This document shows positions 1-16,558 of a stretch of 64,000 bases of DNA, one piece after another. The stretch is from positions 930,001 to 994,000 of the forward strand of contig JAADJZ010000011.1 in assembly GCA_011032825.1 (NCBI GenBank). The letters are read 5' to 3'. The stretch comes from Massariosphaeria phaeospora. Its lineage: Eukaryota > Ascomycota > Dothideomycetes > Pleosporales. The translations under genes were made by a program, and so were the position numbers. Position 1 is the stretch's first letter. Each line of letters opens with the position of its first letter. The notes under the pieces are model-generated. The model was given only the letters and a program-made list of their open reading frames with translations. It was not told where the DNA came from and did no database searches.

Positions 1-1104
1 TGTTGTAGGGACTAACTAAAGAGCTTGGTTAGGAAGACTATCGACTTGCGTCTTTGAGCTGCGGGAGACTAATCAATGTGCCAGATAACGGTTTCTACGA
101 GAGAAAAAAAGATACCAAGTTGAGGAAGGTTAGCATTGGTAATGCTCAAGGTTAAGGTTTTGGGGTATCGTTTCAGATGCATAGTAGGCTACTATAGTTT
201 CATGGTACCATACATCCGTGACGATAAGGATACTAAGATTTCGCTCTCTTCCTATCCTTATCTAGCGCGCGCTATCAAGAGACGCCCAATACAAAACTAA
301 GGCCCATCTGTAGAACCAAGGAGAAGAAATTAGAAGTACGCGATATTCGAATGTTCGTTATTAGGTAGCTAGTTTTGGTGAGCACAACGCGTTGAGTTTG
401 TTACTGAGTCTAATCTTCTGCAATGTCTACCAATGTGTCCAAGATCAACCTGTGCATTTTCTTTTGCCTTTTTAGACCACATGTTCCGTGTTTTCATCGT
501 GACATTTCATTCAGTTGTGCCATGGTCTTGTGTACCGCTGGAGGATAAGAAGTATTGCATGCCATTCTCAAGGACCTTGAGATTTTGGCACTATTAAGGT
601 CAATAGGATGTATGACGACTTGAGTGATTCGTTTGATGTACAGCGAGTTTGCCGTAGCAAGAGAAAACAGGAGAAGGAGCGAAAGCAAACGAGAAGAGAG
701 AAAACCAGTTGGAATCGTAGCGAACGAAAGGGAGAAGATCATGCCTAGAGTCATAGCGGATTGCGTCTTCCCAATCGTGAAGCGAAGACTTAACAGACGA
801 TACGGGGCGTTGGTCGAACGCGCGCAAACCTAAGTCACTGTGAGGTCTGACGTCGTCGTGGCAGGATTGCGGGGCGTGGTGCCTAACCGTTTAGGGTCGC
901 CACACGTGATAGATCTTATCGATAAGACACATCACTCCAAAGCCACCGAACCTGAGAGAGACACCTCCATCTCGGCCTTCCCACACTACCTAGGTAGCGT
1001 CAAGCAAAGCTGCAACACTATACTGTTGATAGGAGGACTGGAATAGTTGATGTAAAACCTCATCTTCCGGCTCAAAAAAGCGCAGATTTGCCCAATTCAC
1101 AACG
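1..1104. other. Left-end intergenic region
   Basis: No gene could be supported. Short open frames on both strands lack recognisable domains, splice structure or a promoter arrangement. The sequence looks like ordinary flanking DNA, and the upstream region of the F-box gene lies at its right end. Confidence 0.5.
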
Positions 1105-2766
1105 ATGGAGCGCCAAGAATCCCCACCGCATGGCCGCCACCTCTTGTCTCTGGTTGACGAGCTACTCCTTGGAATCATTGACCAGATCGACACACATGAG
1201 ACTCTCTGTTGCCTTGCTAGAACTTGCTCACGCCTGCAGAACCTCACAGAGCCTTACATTTGGCGACACCTGCTCGTTCGGAGGGGCAGCAATGCGCGCC
1301 AGGTTGCCACTGCCCTCGACAACAAAACGGAACGCACGTCGTTTGTACAGGACCTGTCTATCCGATATGCGTTCAAGGATGAGGATGAGGATGGGATTGA
1401 AAAGCTGGGCCCTCTGATACGTTTCATGGACAAGTTACGCCACCTCCGGATCGAATCGCCATGCCCCAACAACGTCGATCACAGAGGCGGAGGTGTTTTC
1501 CATAACTGGACCAAAATCGATTACACTTCGCTTTTCGAGGCGACCGTACATCCTCAAGGGCTGCCTCCCGCGTTGCCAATGCTACAGTCTCGTGAGTGCC
1601 CATCATTGTACGATCGCGGTTGTCGCCTGCTAACAGAACCAGTCCACCTTCATGGACACGGACCAGATGAAAGGAAGTTCACGTTCGGTCGTACCGCCAT
1701 CATTTTCTTCCATCCCACTCTCCGACACATCACCATATCCTGCATCAACTTCGACGCCGAGATCAGCCATGCCAATGTGCCTGCTGAAAAACTAAAGTCA
1801 ACACCGCTGCAATCGCTCACCCTGGTCGAATGCAACGTCAACGTACCATTTCTGGACGTTGTCCTCAGCCTGCCTCGGGCGCTGCAAGAACTGAACATAG
1901 GCGAAAGACTTTTCACATTCGACGACTGCCGGCCCTCGCTTGATCCGCAAACCCGGACCTCGCACCCACTCTTCCTAACAGCCCTCAATAGGCAAGCCGG
2001 GTCGCTCAAACACCTCGAGCACATTGGCGGCGATGTCTCCTGCTCGACCAGTCTCATCGTAGACGCCCAGGGCAGCGCGAAGCTCCGCAATCTCGCGCAA
2101 CTCGAGTACCTACAGCTAGGCTTCGAATCCAGCCTGGTGCACTACATCGCGCACAACGGCTGCCCGGATTCGCTCCGCACACTGCGCCTGTCCGACGCCG
2201 CGCTATCCCACGCACATTCGTACAGCCACGTGCAGACCGTGCTCAGGCTGGCCACGGAGCTGGTGGCAAAGCGCATGTCCAACGCGATTGATCTAGAACT
2301 AGGCTTCGCGTACAACATGTTCTCCGACGCCCTGAACGTCGTACCGCGGCACTCGTGGGGCCACTCACTCTGGGACGACAAGACCAACCGCGACGCTGCC
2401 TACGAAATCGCCACTGCGCTGAAAGTGCGGGGCTCGCGCTTCCGCATGTTCGGCCAGAAGTTCGACAGTGGGAACTCGTATATCCCGCCGTACATGTTCG
2501 GCGAAGAGGAGCCCACAGAAGTGCTCGTGTACGATTCGGATCGCTTTTGGACGTTCGGAGAAACTTCCCACCAGGCATCTGATGATGAAACTTTCGGCGT
2601 GGGCGCGCCTGGAGGGGACAGGAAACCTTGTGTGCGGTGTCAGCAGGCTGGACTTCATTGCGTGATCGGAACCGGGGTCTCAGATGCCACCAGAGATATT
2701 TGCCTGAAGTGCGAGGTGAATGGATATACGTGCGTTGCCAGTGCGGAAAACTCGGACGCGCAGTAG
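1105..2766 (+). CDS. F-box protein with C-terminal cysteine-rich tail
   Basis: The N-terminus (about residues 12-55) reads as an F-box: LLSLVDELLLGIIDQI, then a Leu/Cys-rich helix (LCCLARTCSRLQNLTEPYIW). F-box proteins usually recruit substrates to SCF ubiquitin ligases through Skp1; that role is family knowledge, not shown here. The middle contains leucine-rich stretches (LRHLRIES, LQSLTLVECNV, LEYLQLGF) suggesting a degenerate leucine-rich-repeat region. The last about 50 residues carry two paired-cysteine groups (CVRCQQAGLHC and CLKCEVNGYTC), which is unusual for this architecture and may bind a metal. The frame is open for 553 codons. Positions 1592-1636 look like a 45-nt in-frame intron (GTGAGT donor, CTAACAG end), so the protein may be 538 aa. 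The start ATG is the first in frame after an upstream stop. Confidence 0.8.
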   Translation: MERQESPPHGRHLLSLVDELLLGIIDQIDTHETLCCLARTCSRLQNLTEPYIWRHLLVRRGSNARQVATALDNKTERTSFVQDLSIRYAFKDEDEDGIEKLGPLIRFMDKLRHLRIESPCPNNVDHRGGGVFHNWTKIDYTSLFEATVHPQGLPPALPMLQSRECPSLYDRGCRLLTEPVHLHGHGPDERKFTFGRTAIIFFHPTLRHITISCINFDAEISHANVPAEKLKSTPLQSLTLVECNVNVPFLDVVLSLPRALQELNIGERLFTFDDCRPSLDPQTRTSHPLFLTALNRQAGSLKHLEHIGGDVSCSTSLIVDAQGSAKLRNLAQLEYLQLGFESSLVHYIAHNGCPDSLRTLRLSDAALSHAHSYSHVQTVLRLATELVAKRMSNAIDLELGFAYNMFSDALNVVPRHSWGHSLWDDKTNRDAAYEIATALKVRGSRFRMFGQKFDSGNSYIPPYMFGEEEPTEVLVYDSDRFWTFGETSHQASDDETFGVGAPGGDRKPCVRCQQAGLHCVIGTGVSDATRDICLKCEVNGYTCVASAENSDAQ

Positions 2767-3116
2767 CAGCAGCAGTTTGGACTTGGATTTGGACTTTGAT
2801 GTTATTTATTTCCTTTAGATGCTATTTGACGCTGCATGATATACTGGGAAGTTGAATATATCCTTTTGGAACATGCGCTGAAGGTGCCCTACTTGCCCCT
2901 TAACAGTGATGAGTATCTTATGTAGTAGGATGCATTCCCTTCGAGTCCCATGTCAATATAGCTGTAGTTACTCTTGGCGCTTTTGAACAACGGCTCATGT
3001 CCTTCGAGCGTTCCCACGGGCTAGCGGTTCTTCCTCTCCCGCAATAGAGCCTGCAGACGTAACGGTCCCTTTGGCGCATGCCGAGTCTCATGGTAGAGCG
3101 ATAGATCAATTCAGAC
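2767..3116. other. Convergent 3' intergenic region
   Basis: This lies between two convergent genes and presumably holds both 3' UTRs and terminators. Nothing else was seen. Confidence 0.5.
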
Positions 3117-4223
3117 TCATATAACTCTAAGCAGTGATAGACTGTGCAAAGACGCGACAATAAACATAAAGACGAACTATAATGTTTTAGTCACTTCGCG
3201 CCTTAGTCATTAGTACAATGGGAAGTACTTACAGAAGCGTTTTGCCCAGAAGCTCTGAAAGGCACCGGTTTAGTTGTGCCACCGGTGACCTCTGACCCCC
3301 CAAGCGTAGGCGGCATGAAACATGTGGGGTAACCACCGGACAGCGTTGCCTCTAGGGTCTGCTCCAAACCGCCAGCGCTTGTTCCATTTGCCCTGTTTGT
3401 GCCATTGCCGCCCTTCAACGATGCATCCACATTCGCGCAGAACTGAGCTCCCGGCAGCTCTTCCGGATCTAGCAAAATGTCCGCTACGTTTATGTACCCC
3501 TGCTCGGAGAGGAAATGCCAGCACATGTTGGCGTTGTCGTCGAAACTAGCGGGGGATAGCGTTGGGATGCTTGCCATTTGTAAATAGGAGGTCGGCGATC
3601 CGGAGGCAGTGCAAGCGACAGTTTGCGCAGAGCCTGCGGTGTAGCAGGCGCATGACGCTTGCGATGTGAGGGGGAGAGAGTAGAAGTCGGAGGACTTGGA
3701 GGCACAGGCTTCGAGTGACTGGGCGTAAGATGTGCAGGCTGCAAATGAGGATATGGGGAGTGAGGCCGTTGGTGTGACTATATATGTACATGTTAGTCCA
3801 AATCTCTGCGCATCGTGTCTGCGAACCCATCATAGCCAAGAGCTAAAAAGGCGGGACTGGCTCACAAGTAACATCACTGGCGACCGTCATCGACGCAAGG
3901 TCCCCAATTCGCGTAGGCATTTTGGGCGTGCTCAGGATGGCTTCAGCGATCTCTTTCGCAAAGTCCAATCCCTTGGCAGCCAGCTCCAGTCGCTGCTCCA
4001 AACGTCCCATGTTCGCCTGCACGACAACAGGATCGGGGAGTACATTGGGAGCGGTCGGTACGCCCGGCACTGCGCCAGGCCCTGGACGAGCGGGGACATC
4101 TGGGAAGTTGGAAGGCGGGTCAGGTCTGGAGGGTCGAAATGGGCGGAAGGCCGGGTCTGCAGTGGCGGGTCCGGCGAGCGCGGTCAAAAGTAAGAGAAGG
4201 TCCAGTACGGAGTCCGGAAGCAT
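3117..4223 (-). CDS. Secreted cysteine-rich, probably GPI-anchored protein (three exons)
   Basis: Exons at 4223-3866, 3777-3233 and 3176-3117 give 320 aa; lengths sum to whole codons. Intron 1 is GTGAGC...ATATAG (88 nt). Intron 2 is GTAAGT...TATAG (56 nt) with CTAATGAC as branch site. The N-terminus (LLLLLTALAGPATA) is a clear signal peptide, followed by a Pro-rich stretch, an amphipathic segment, a Cys-spaced region (CTSYAQSLEACASKSS, then SCACYTAG) and N-glycosylation sequons (NGT). Exon 3 adds a short hydrophobic tail, FVFMFIVASLHSLSLL, directly after a Ser/Asn-rich stretch, which is the layout of a GPI-attachment signal. Without exon 3 the frame would stop at 3203 after a polar tail. A cell-wall or surface role is inference. 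The gene is divergent from AROM. Confidence 0.72.
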
Positions 4224-9807
<5,584 letters not shown>

Positions 9808-10331
9808 AGAGTCTGTGCTAATATGTTTGTTTAGGATGCTGTTCTAGGCACTTGATTCCCATGCACTACAGTTTCAAAGACGATCTTAGCCTGGATGTGG
9901 GTCACGCCGTGGAAGCAATGTAAATAGTGGATCATGTCTCATTCAAGGTGACGGAACATAAAGTGCTGCGGCAATATCTCTGTGTTCAATCCCGTCGTAT
10001 TTGTCTTCAGGCAGAGCCTTGAAATCCTAACTGGCTTTGCCAGCCGAGTTCGAACGGTTATAGACGGCTGCGACAAGCCATGGTTAAGTCACCAAAAATC
10101 ATCACGAATTTGCTATGTTCTTGCATGGAGCGAGATTAACGTGGGAAAAAAACATAGAGTCTACATTTCGTGTATAACTTGACTCTTCTAGAAGATACAC
10201 TAAACAATTGCAGTGCTGGTCTGAGCTTGGCGAAGAGCAAACAACACGGTTCTAGTACATATAATAAGTATTCGTCTTCCCAGTGTATAGCAGAAGTAAC
10301 ACACATTTCACTACCCACCTTCCACGCAAAC
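9808..10331. other. AROM 3' region and upstream of the small Ser-rich gene
   Basis: No gene or repeat could be supported here. It presumably holds the AROM 3' UTR and the next gene's promoter. Confidence 0.45.
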
Positions 10332-10826
10332 ATGCCAACTTCGAATAACGGCGCACGGCGAGTTACCTCCTCACCAGGTAGTCCAGGCAGCATGCAGCCC
10401 GCTAGTGAGAATCACACAGATACTACCCCCTCGCCAGGCCAGGCCACCAATAACGACAACGCGATGTCCCAAAATCCCGCGCCCGTCTCGGCAACTACTA
10501 CTTGTGAGGTCGATATGCAGGACAAGCAGCGGTCTGAGACGCAGCAAGCACATCACAACCCCGCTGCACAGGCCGCGCTCGACGAACAATCACTATCTAT
10601 GTCGTCGCAAACATTCGGCCGTTCGCCGGTCTCTTCTTCCGCGCTGTCGCGAGAGTCTCCGGGGACGGTTGGCCGGTCGGAGATGAGTAGGGAGGCGCAG
10701 AGCTTGGGTGGGTCGTCTCCGGGGACGGTTGGACGGTCTGAGGTGAGTGTCCATGCCTCAGAGTCTGATGATGAGGATGGAGGTGATTTGTTTGAGCGGT
10801 CGTATAGGGATGGGAGTAGGGGGTGA
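10332..10826 (+). CDS. Short Ser/Pro-rich low-complexity protein
   Basis: This is a 164-aa frame with no recognised domain. Composition is polar and disordered, rich in Ser, Thr, Gln and Asn. Two copies of SPGTVGRSE occur 19 residues apart, followed by an acidic run (SDDEDGG) and a basic end. The frame is open upstream to 10170. I chose the ATG at 10332 because upstream residues look like translated UTR and the context (caaacATGcc) is good. Function is unknown. It may be a regulator-type disordered protein or may not be a gene. Confidence 0.45.
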   Translation: MPTSNNGARRVTSSPGSPGSMQPASENHTDTTPSPGQATNNDNAMSQNPAPVSATTTCEVDMQDKQRSETQQAHHNPAAQAALDEQSLSMSSQTFGRSPVSSSALSRESPGTVGRSEMSREAQSLGGSSPGTVGRSEVSVHASESDDEDGGDLFERSYRDGSRG

Positions 10827-11590
10827 GGGGGGGTTTTCGGGGGCTTGTTTAGGGGACTTACAGTTTGTTTCAATGGGAACCTAACGGGGTCCAGGTTTCT
10901 TGAGTGAGTCAATACACGACTGTTCTAGAACAATTTCCAACTTCCGCTAATCAGATTCAGGGTAATCGCATGGACTTCTGATACCTCTATCTTCTAGGAC
11001 TCTTAAAATAAAAGCTTCGCATAACAAGGAACCTTGTTTGCCATAGGAAACTTCAAGGGTAGAAAACAACCGAACATTACGGAAATTCTCGGAACAACGA
11101 GTACACTCCATATATGGAATATGCCCGGTAGGAAATATGGAATCTCAACTATGGTGAGCGCTCTCGTTGGATATCGAGTCATGCTTCTTACAATTTTAGG
11201 CTGCTGCACTATAGCGTGAACGGCATGACCCTTGTACTGGGGCTCGAGGTGTGCATGTCAGTCAATTTAGCCGACTTTCGATATTGCATCTCCACATCCG
11301 TGATCTACTTTTATGTGCTAACAAAATACCAGCGTTGCACGAAGCATGTCCAATCCAGTTAGACTATTGTCGGTAAGCCGGTAGTTCCTCGTGGCTTTCG
11401 GCAGTCTCGTTCGAGGTATTACGAACGGAACCTTGAGCGAGATATGTACCTTAAAGTTCTTGATACTAGCAAAAGCATTCTTATCCTCCCGATATATGGG
11501 CTTCTAAACAGGGATCCAAGAATATTTACATTCCATCACGCCTCCCGCTTCAGTGCCAACTTGCACTTCGCCGAGACTCTAGGATCCAAA
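10827..11590. other. Intergenic region before the LPMO gene
   Basis: No gene could be supported. The right part presumably holds the promoter of the LPMO-like gene. Confidence 0.4.
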
Positions 11591-12662
11591 ATGCGTTGCA
11601 TCACCGCACTCTTCGTAGCACTGGCCACAGTCCAGAATGTGAGTGCTCATTGTACGTACCTCACTCATATTAGTCGTTGAAATCAGATCCTAACCGCTGA
11701 GTAGATCACTTCTGGGAGATGATGACAAACGAGACGTGGAATCCAAGATGGAAATACGTGCGGTAACGTCTACCAAATCCATACTCGTTGTTCTAAACCA
11801 CTCATACCATTCCAACCACCAGCCAAACTCCCAGCCAAGACCCCGGCATGGAAGAGCGCAGCTACCTACCCGATCCGCTCCGCAATCTCAACGCTCTCAG
11901 CTACCGCTGCGGGCGCAACGGCACAGCCTCCGGCGTGGACACAGATGTCGCCACACTTGCCGCTGGTTCTAAAGTTGGATTCCAACCGAGTTTCATATCC
12001 AGAATGGTCGGTCCTTCTCTCTTTTCGCTTGTAAATATTGTCATGTGATACAAACAAGCTAACCGACAGCACAGGCTGGACAATCATCTTTCCACGATGG
12101 CCCACTCCAGGCCTATCTCGCTAAGAGTCCCGAGCAAACTCCCCAAGGATTGAAGAAGTGGGATGCAGACGGCGCGTATTTCAAGATTGCAGAACGCGGG
12201 CCCGACGGTCCTGGGTGGTTTAGCAGTTATCAGGGGAAGAAGGATTATTTTTACCAGGTATGATCGCGATGCGCCTTCGTTGTGCTAATTATTAAAAAAT
12301 GTTCAGTTCAACTTTAGTATTCCGGCAGTCACTCCACCGGGATTTTACATTCTACGCATCGAGAGCGTCTACCCGAAACCTACGTTCAACACGACCCAAT
12401 TATATGTAAACTGTGCGCAAGTCGAGATTACAGGCCCGGGAGGTAGTCATGAGCCCGGCCCAACTGTCAGGTTTCCGGGAGCTTTTGATGAGTACGACGA
12501 AGGCAAGTACTTATTTGAGAAGGTCGTGCAATTGGATGAGTGGCGTTGCTGAATTTTAAAATGCTAATGTTGCTGCTAGGCGTGTGGATTTCGGCAGACA
12601 TGTCTCACGGAAAGAATCTGGACAAGTATAGGCCCCCCGGGCCCAAGGTCTGGACTGGATGA
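11591..12662 (+). CDS. AA9-like lytic polysaccharide monooxygenase, secreted (six exons)
   Basis: Six exons (11591-11651, 11705-11762, 11823-12006, 12075-12257, 12307-12502, 12580-12662) give 254 aa, and lengths sum to whole codons. The signal peptide (MRCITALFVALATVQNVSA) is followed directly by His, which would be His1 of the copper brace. AA9 landmarks follow in order: W-K-Y-VR, a second candidate copper His in FHDGPLQAYLAK, the axial Tyr with Cys in QLYVNCAQVEITG, and the AA9-like end YRPPGPKVWTG. Family enzymes cleave cellulose or hemicellulose oxidatively outside the cell. The usual RHE...ALH segment is replaced by LRIESVYPK, so the protein is divergent. Intron 3 has a weak donor and its exact edge is uncertain. 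The last intron uses a GC donor (GCAAGT). No CBM1 is present. Confidence 0.75.
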
Positions 12663-13232
12663 GTTGGGTTACATATATGGTGCTGGCAACTGTTGGCAAG
12701 CTTGGCATGCCCGTCAAAGCTCTATACCGCGGTCAGAGACTGGAACTATATACTAATCTTTGGCTCACCTTTGTCCTATACCATATCATCACAGTTTTAC
12801 ACGCCTGAAGTCAAGACACATTCGTCCGACAGGACTGGAAAACTTGGTTCAAGAAGTCGATCGTGAACTGATTTGAGGGAGATATTAATTGCCTATACAG
12901 ACTAGTAGTATGTCTTCTAGGTATGCATCTACCCTTATTTATTTGACATTCGTTCCAAATGCTTGATTTCCTAGCGGGGCGGAATTATTACTTGTTGCGG
13001 AGTAAAGATGGGGAAGCATTACGGCCAGACCGGGTAAAATGTCGATGCATGCGGCCTAAACAGGTATGTCTGCTCATAGCATGCGCGCAATCAATCTCGC
13101 TTCTAATACTTTCGAAATTATTCGAACCTGGGTAATTGTGTACAGCATCCTCGTGGTGTTGAGATTATCACAGAACTCATCTTCGTCCAGATACCTTCAC
13201 TGACTCGGCCCTACCACACCACATACGTTACC
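12663..13232. other. Intergenic region between two secreted-protein genes
   Basis: No gene was seen. It presumably holds the LPMO 3' UTR and the promoter of the next gene. Confidence 0.45.
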
Positions 13233-14083
13233 ATGCACCAAATGCGATCTCTCGTCGCGCTTGCATTACTTCTTCATTTCCAGCCTAGAGCCCTCGCGGA
13301 TTTGTTGCCACCCCCTTCGAACCTAATCATCGAGCTGCTTGAAAATCGCACACCTGCTTGCTCGGTGGACTTTGCGTTCACGAACGCAAAAGACGAGTCT
13401 GTCGTGACCATTACACACTGGAATTCTCCTTTCGACGTGGTCGGCCTGAGGTCTTCTAGCTCTGACCCTGGCTGGGTGTCCTGTCATCAGGTTTTCGGGT
13501 TCAACTTTAATTACATGAATGATACTGCCGCTTTGCGAGAGGTGTCGTTTGGAGGATCTATACAATTCGGCAATGGCGAGAAGGCAGAGATTGAAACGAC
13601 TGCCGCTTGGTCGTTGAGAGACAGGCCGGTAAGCCATAATCACGGCCCCTTACACTCTCATCAAGACACATGCCATATTTCTCCTCACGGGAATCCGCAT
13701 CACGCTGATCAAACAAATTCCAGAACCTGTTCACACCCATCGTACTGGACGCATCTCTTGATCATCTTTCCGACTTCTCCGTATCGACCAGAAACAAGAC
13801 ATTCTTGACGTCGAAATGCGGTCCGGCAGCTCGAAGTCCCACGCTGAGTCTTGTGACTAGATTCAGGAGAACTGTAGCTGGTAATGGGACAGGTAATACA
13901 ACGCAGGGCCGAAACCAGCTGGTCCAGAATGTTACGCTAGTTTGGGAGCAGTGCAAGGGGATTCCGTGCTTGGACCGATATGGCAGCCCGTATCGTTGCA
14001 ACGCGGGCGGGTATTGCTATGTGAATGGAGAATGGGTGTCCGGCCTCGCTGAAGACCCTCAGGCGGATGTATGGGCTTGTTAG
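13233..14083 (+). CDS. Small secreted protein, unknown function (two exons)
   Basis: Exons 13233-13628 and 13724-14083 are joined by a phase-0 GTAAGC...CAG intron and encode 251 aa. The N-terminus (LVALALLLHFQPRALA) is a signal peptide. The body holds several N-glycosylation sequons (NDT, NKT, NGT, NTT, NVT) and cysteines concentrated in the last third, in a CKGIPCLDRYGSPYRC segment followed by CYVNGEW. The first half (about 25-130) reads as a beta-rich domain. No family was recognised. Its position next to an LPMO-like gene fits an extracellular role, but an effector or cell-wall function would be speculation. Confidence 0.7.
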
Positions 14084-14217
14084 CGTCTGCAGAAGTCTGT
14101 GCCGTCGGCCAAAGCGTCACATGATATATATGTAATTGACATTACAGTGGTATCTTCGAATCTTCATCTGTTTCTGAAGCAGGATAACATTGGTTTAGCG
14201 TATTGAGATTTTCGCTA

Positions 14218-15231
14218 CTAAAAGAGTCGCAAAGTCGTAGTCAAAGCAGCGTCGATAATCAAGGCCGCGCCATTGACGTAGCTGGCAGCCGGGCTGCACA
14301 GGAACGTAACAGCATCAGACACTTCCTCGCATTCGGCCGCGCGCTTGATTGGACAAACAGCAGATATAATTTCTTGAACCTCGGGATTCTTCCTCAACTC
14401 TTCGTCCAGAAGCGGTGTACGTACCCAAGTTGGGCATACAGCATTGACCCGGATTCCATCAGCAGAGTGATCGAGTCCTAGCGGCTGCTTCAGTCACCGT
14501 GTCTCTTCAAGCGGGGATAACCCGTGACTGACTTACCTGACATCTTGGTGATTGCCATAGCGGCATGTTTGGAAATCGTATAGGACCCCTTTCCGGGGAG
14601 GCCGGCGAATGAATTGGCGGAGGCGATGTTCACAATGACGCCTCGTCCGATATCACGTGTGCCGCTTCTGCTGGTCCACGTTTTCGGAGTCTGTTTCCAC
14701 ATTGCCGCTGCTTGGGTGCGTACACAGAGGAGATTACCCCTTGTGTTGATATGCATGATGCGGTCAAAGTTCTCGATATCGGTCTCGGCCAATGGCGTGT
14801 GGGTTCCGTTATCGACCTACACGGGAAAGGAAGCGTTAGATCTAGCGAAAGGGCTTAAAGTGCAATCGGTACATACTCACTCCAGCACCATTGACACAAT
14901 AATCAAGACAACCGTATTCGGCCACGACAAAGTCCACCATATCTTGCACAGCCTTTTCGTCCTCGACGTTCATTTTGAAGACGCTGGTCTGGTAGTCGTG
15001 GCGGCTTGCGTACTTCTTACTCTCTTCGGACGAGGCCGTCGCCGTATTTTCATTCATGTCCGCGAAGACCACGACTCTTGCACCTGCCTCAGCGAGCGAG
15101 AATGCTGCTTCCTTGCCAATACCGCTACCGGACTATGCAGCACTATGTAAGCAACCTTCTAACCCGCAGATAATTTGAAAACTTACCCCAACAATCAGTG
15201 CGACGCCATCCACTTCGGTGCTACGAATCAT
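14218..15231 (-). CDS. Classical short-chain dehydrogenase/reductase (four exons)
   Basis: Exons 15231-15187, 15132-14881, 14816-14537 and 14477-14218 give 278 aa, with all junctions GT-AG. Intron 1 splits the cofactor glycine motif: LIVG joins SGSGIGKEAAF. Further SDR landmarks are an NGAG segment, the catalytic Ser in NIASANS, and the YTISK (YxxxK) active site followed by IRVNAVCPTWVRTP. The length is typical for a classical SDR. Substrate cannot be told; members oxidise or reduce alcohols, ketones and polyols with NAD(P). It is convergent with the secreted protein upstream. Confidence 0.88.
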
Positions 15232-15754
15232 GGTAATGTACCGAGGGTGAAGGTTGCTTGGGATGTTGATCTCGAATTGGATGATAAGACACCGAGTTCT
15301 AATCAGGGTTGAAAAAGATCGATGGTAAAAGTAGTACTTTAGAGCGTAAGATTGAGGCACGGTACGGACAAGCGGAGCAAGCACGAAAGAGGCAGAGAAT
15401 ATGCATATCGACACGTCCGGCTGCAGCTGTGTGGCACGGAGCTGAGAGCTGAGATAACGAGACACGTCATGCCCAGCACTACACGTCATGCGCGACAAAG
15501 CCGTAGTCTAATCTAGCTGTGCCGCTTGACAGTCGTTACAAGGCTTAGGTTTTGGTGGGCTCTAATTTCATTAGTCTGACCAAGATGAACGAGCTCCAAA
15601 CGTATTACGTTACCTTGACTATTTCGAGTATGAGCTTCGTACGTGTGTAGAGATTTTGGGTATATAGACGGACATTTGACAAGAAGCAAATGGAAACGCT
15701 CCTTTAAGCTCCTAGGCTCTATAAGCGGGCGGACGTCGTCCAACTCCACCTTAC

Positions 15755-16558
15755 CTACACACTCCCCAGCTCTACCCCCTCCTCACCCTTACCCTCTTTC
15801 TGCCCATCCTTCCCCTTCCCCCTAACCCCCATCCCCAAGCACACGCCCGCCAACGCTACCGACGCCACCAGCAACGGCACCAAACACCACCTCCCCGCCA
15901 CCGCACTCCCACACCCCACCACGACCCAATCCTCGCCCTCCCAGTCCTTCAAATCCTTCGCCCCACACATCAACGTCTCCCTCGTAACCGGCTTCCCCGC
16001 CAACATCAGCGGAATCAACCCCTCGCGGCGATTACGCGACTCGGCCAAAAACACCACGACGATGCACACGACCACAAGCGCGAGGTTCAACACCGTGACG
16101 CCGACGTTCGCCCAGCGCCACGCTGTGACCCGCGCAGCGCTGCCCGCACCGCCATCCCGCAGTTCCCAGAACGCGAGCGCAGAAACGGCAGCGAAGAGGC
16201 TGGCCATGACGGCCGTTGCGACGATGAAGTTGCTCGGCATGCCATCGATCGGGCTGTCGATCACAAGACCGAGGTACGTGTCGTTGGACGATGAAGACTG
16301 TGGCGGGAACGCCGACTCCGGGATGCCGACGATGCCGAGCGGCGCGTTGGCGCGCAGGATGTAGTTGGAGACTTGCTCGAGCGCGAAGACGAGGATGGAC
16401 AGCGGGAACGCGATGAGCAGCGGGAGGAGCAGGTGTTTGCAGGCGGAGATGCGGGTTCGAGGGCGGGAGCGGCTGCCCTGCCAAGGGTGCGCGGCGTAGC
16501 TGTTGGGGGCTGCGTAGGGGTTTGCGGTTGCGTAGGGGTTTTCGGGGTGGAGTGGCAT
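15755..16558 (-). CDS. Four-TM integral membrane protein
   Basis: A single-exon 267-aa frame. After a Tyr/Pro/Ala-rich cytosolic N-terminus (repeats of NPYA) come four hydrophobic segments: about 42-65, 107-130, 145-168 and 228-248. Loops contain a Ser/Asn-rich extracellular stretch and a Cys in TLMCGAKD. The C-terminus is Lys/Gly-rich. No named family was recognised. Topology resembles small fungal tetraspan membrane proteins and resembles the divergent neighbour at 17754. The frame is open with no splice signals needed, and the start is the first ATG. Confidence 0.72.
   Translation of the reverse strand: MPLHPENPYATANPYAAPNSYAAHPWQGSRSRPRTRISACKHLLLPLLIAFPLSILVFALEQVSNYILRANAPLGIVGIPESAFPPQSSSSNDTYLGLVIDSPIDGMPSNFIVATAVMASLFAAVSALAFWELRDGGAGSAARVTAWRWANVGVTVLNLALVVVCIVVVFLAESRNRREGLIPLMLAGKPVTRETLMCGAKDLKDWEGEDWVVVGCGSAVAGRWCLVPLLVASVALAGVCLGMGVRGKGKDGQKEGKGEEGVELGSV

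Noticed and set aside
1592..1636. Treating the F-box gene as certainly intronless
   Set aside because: GTGAGT and CTAACAG bound an in-frame 45-nt segment, so the intron is left open rather than denied.
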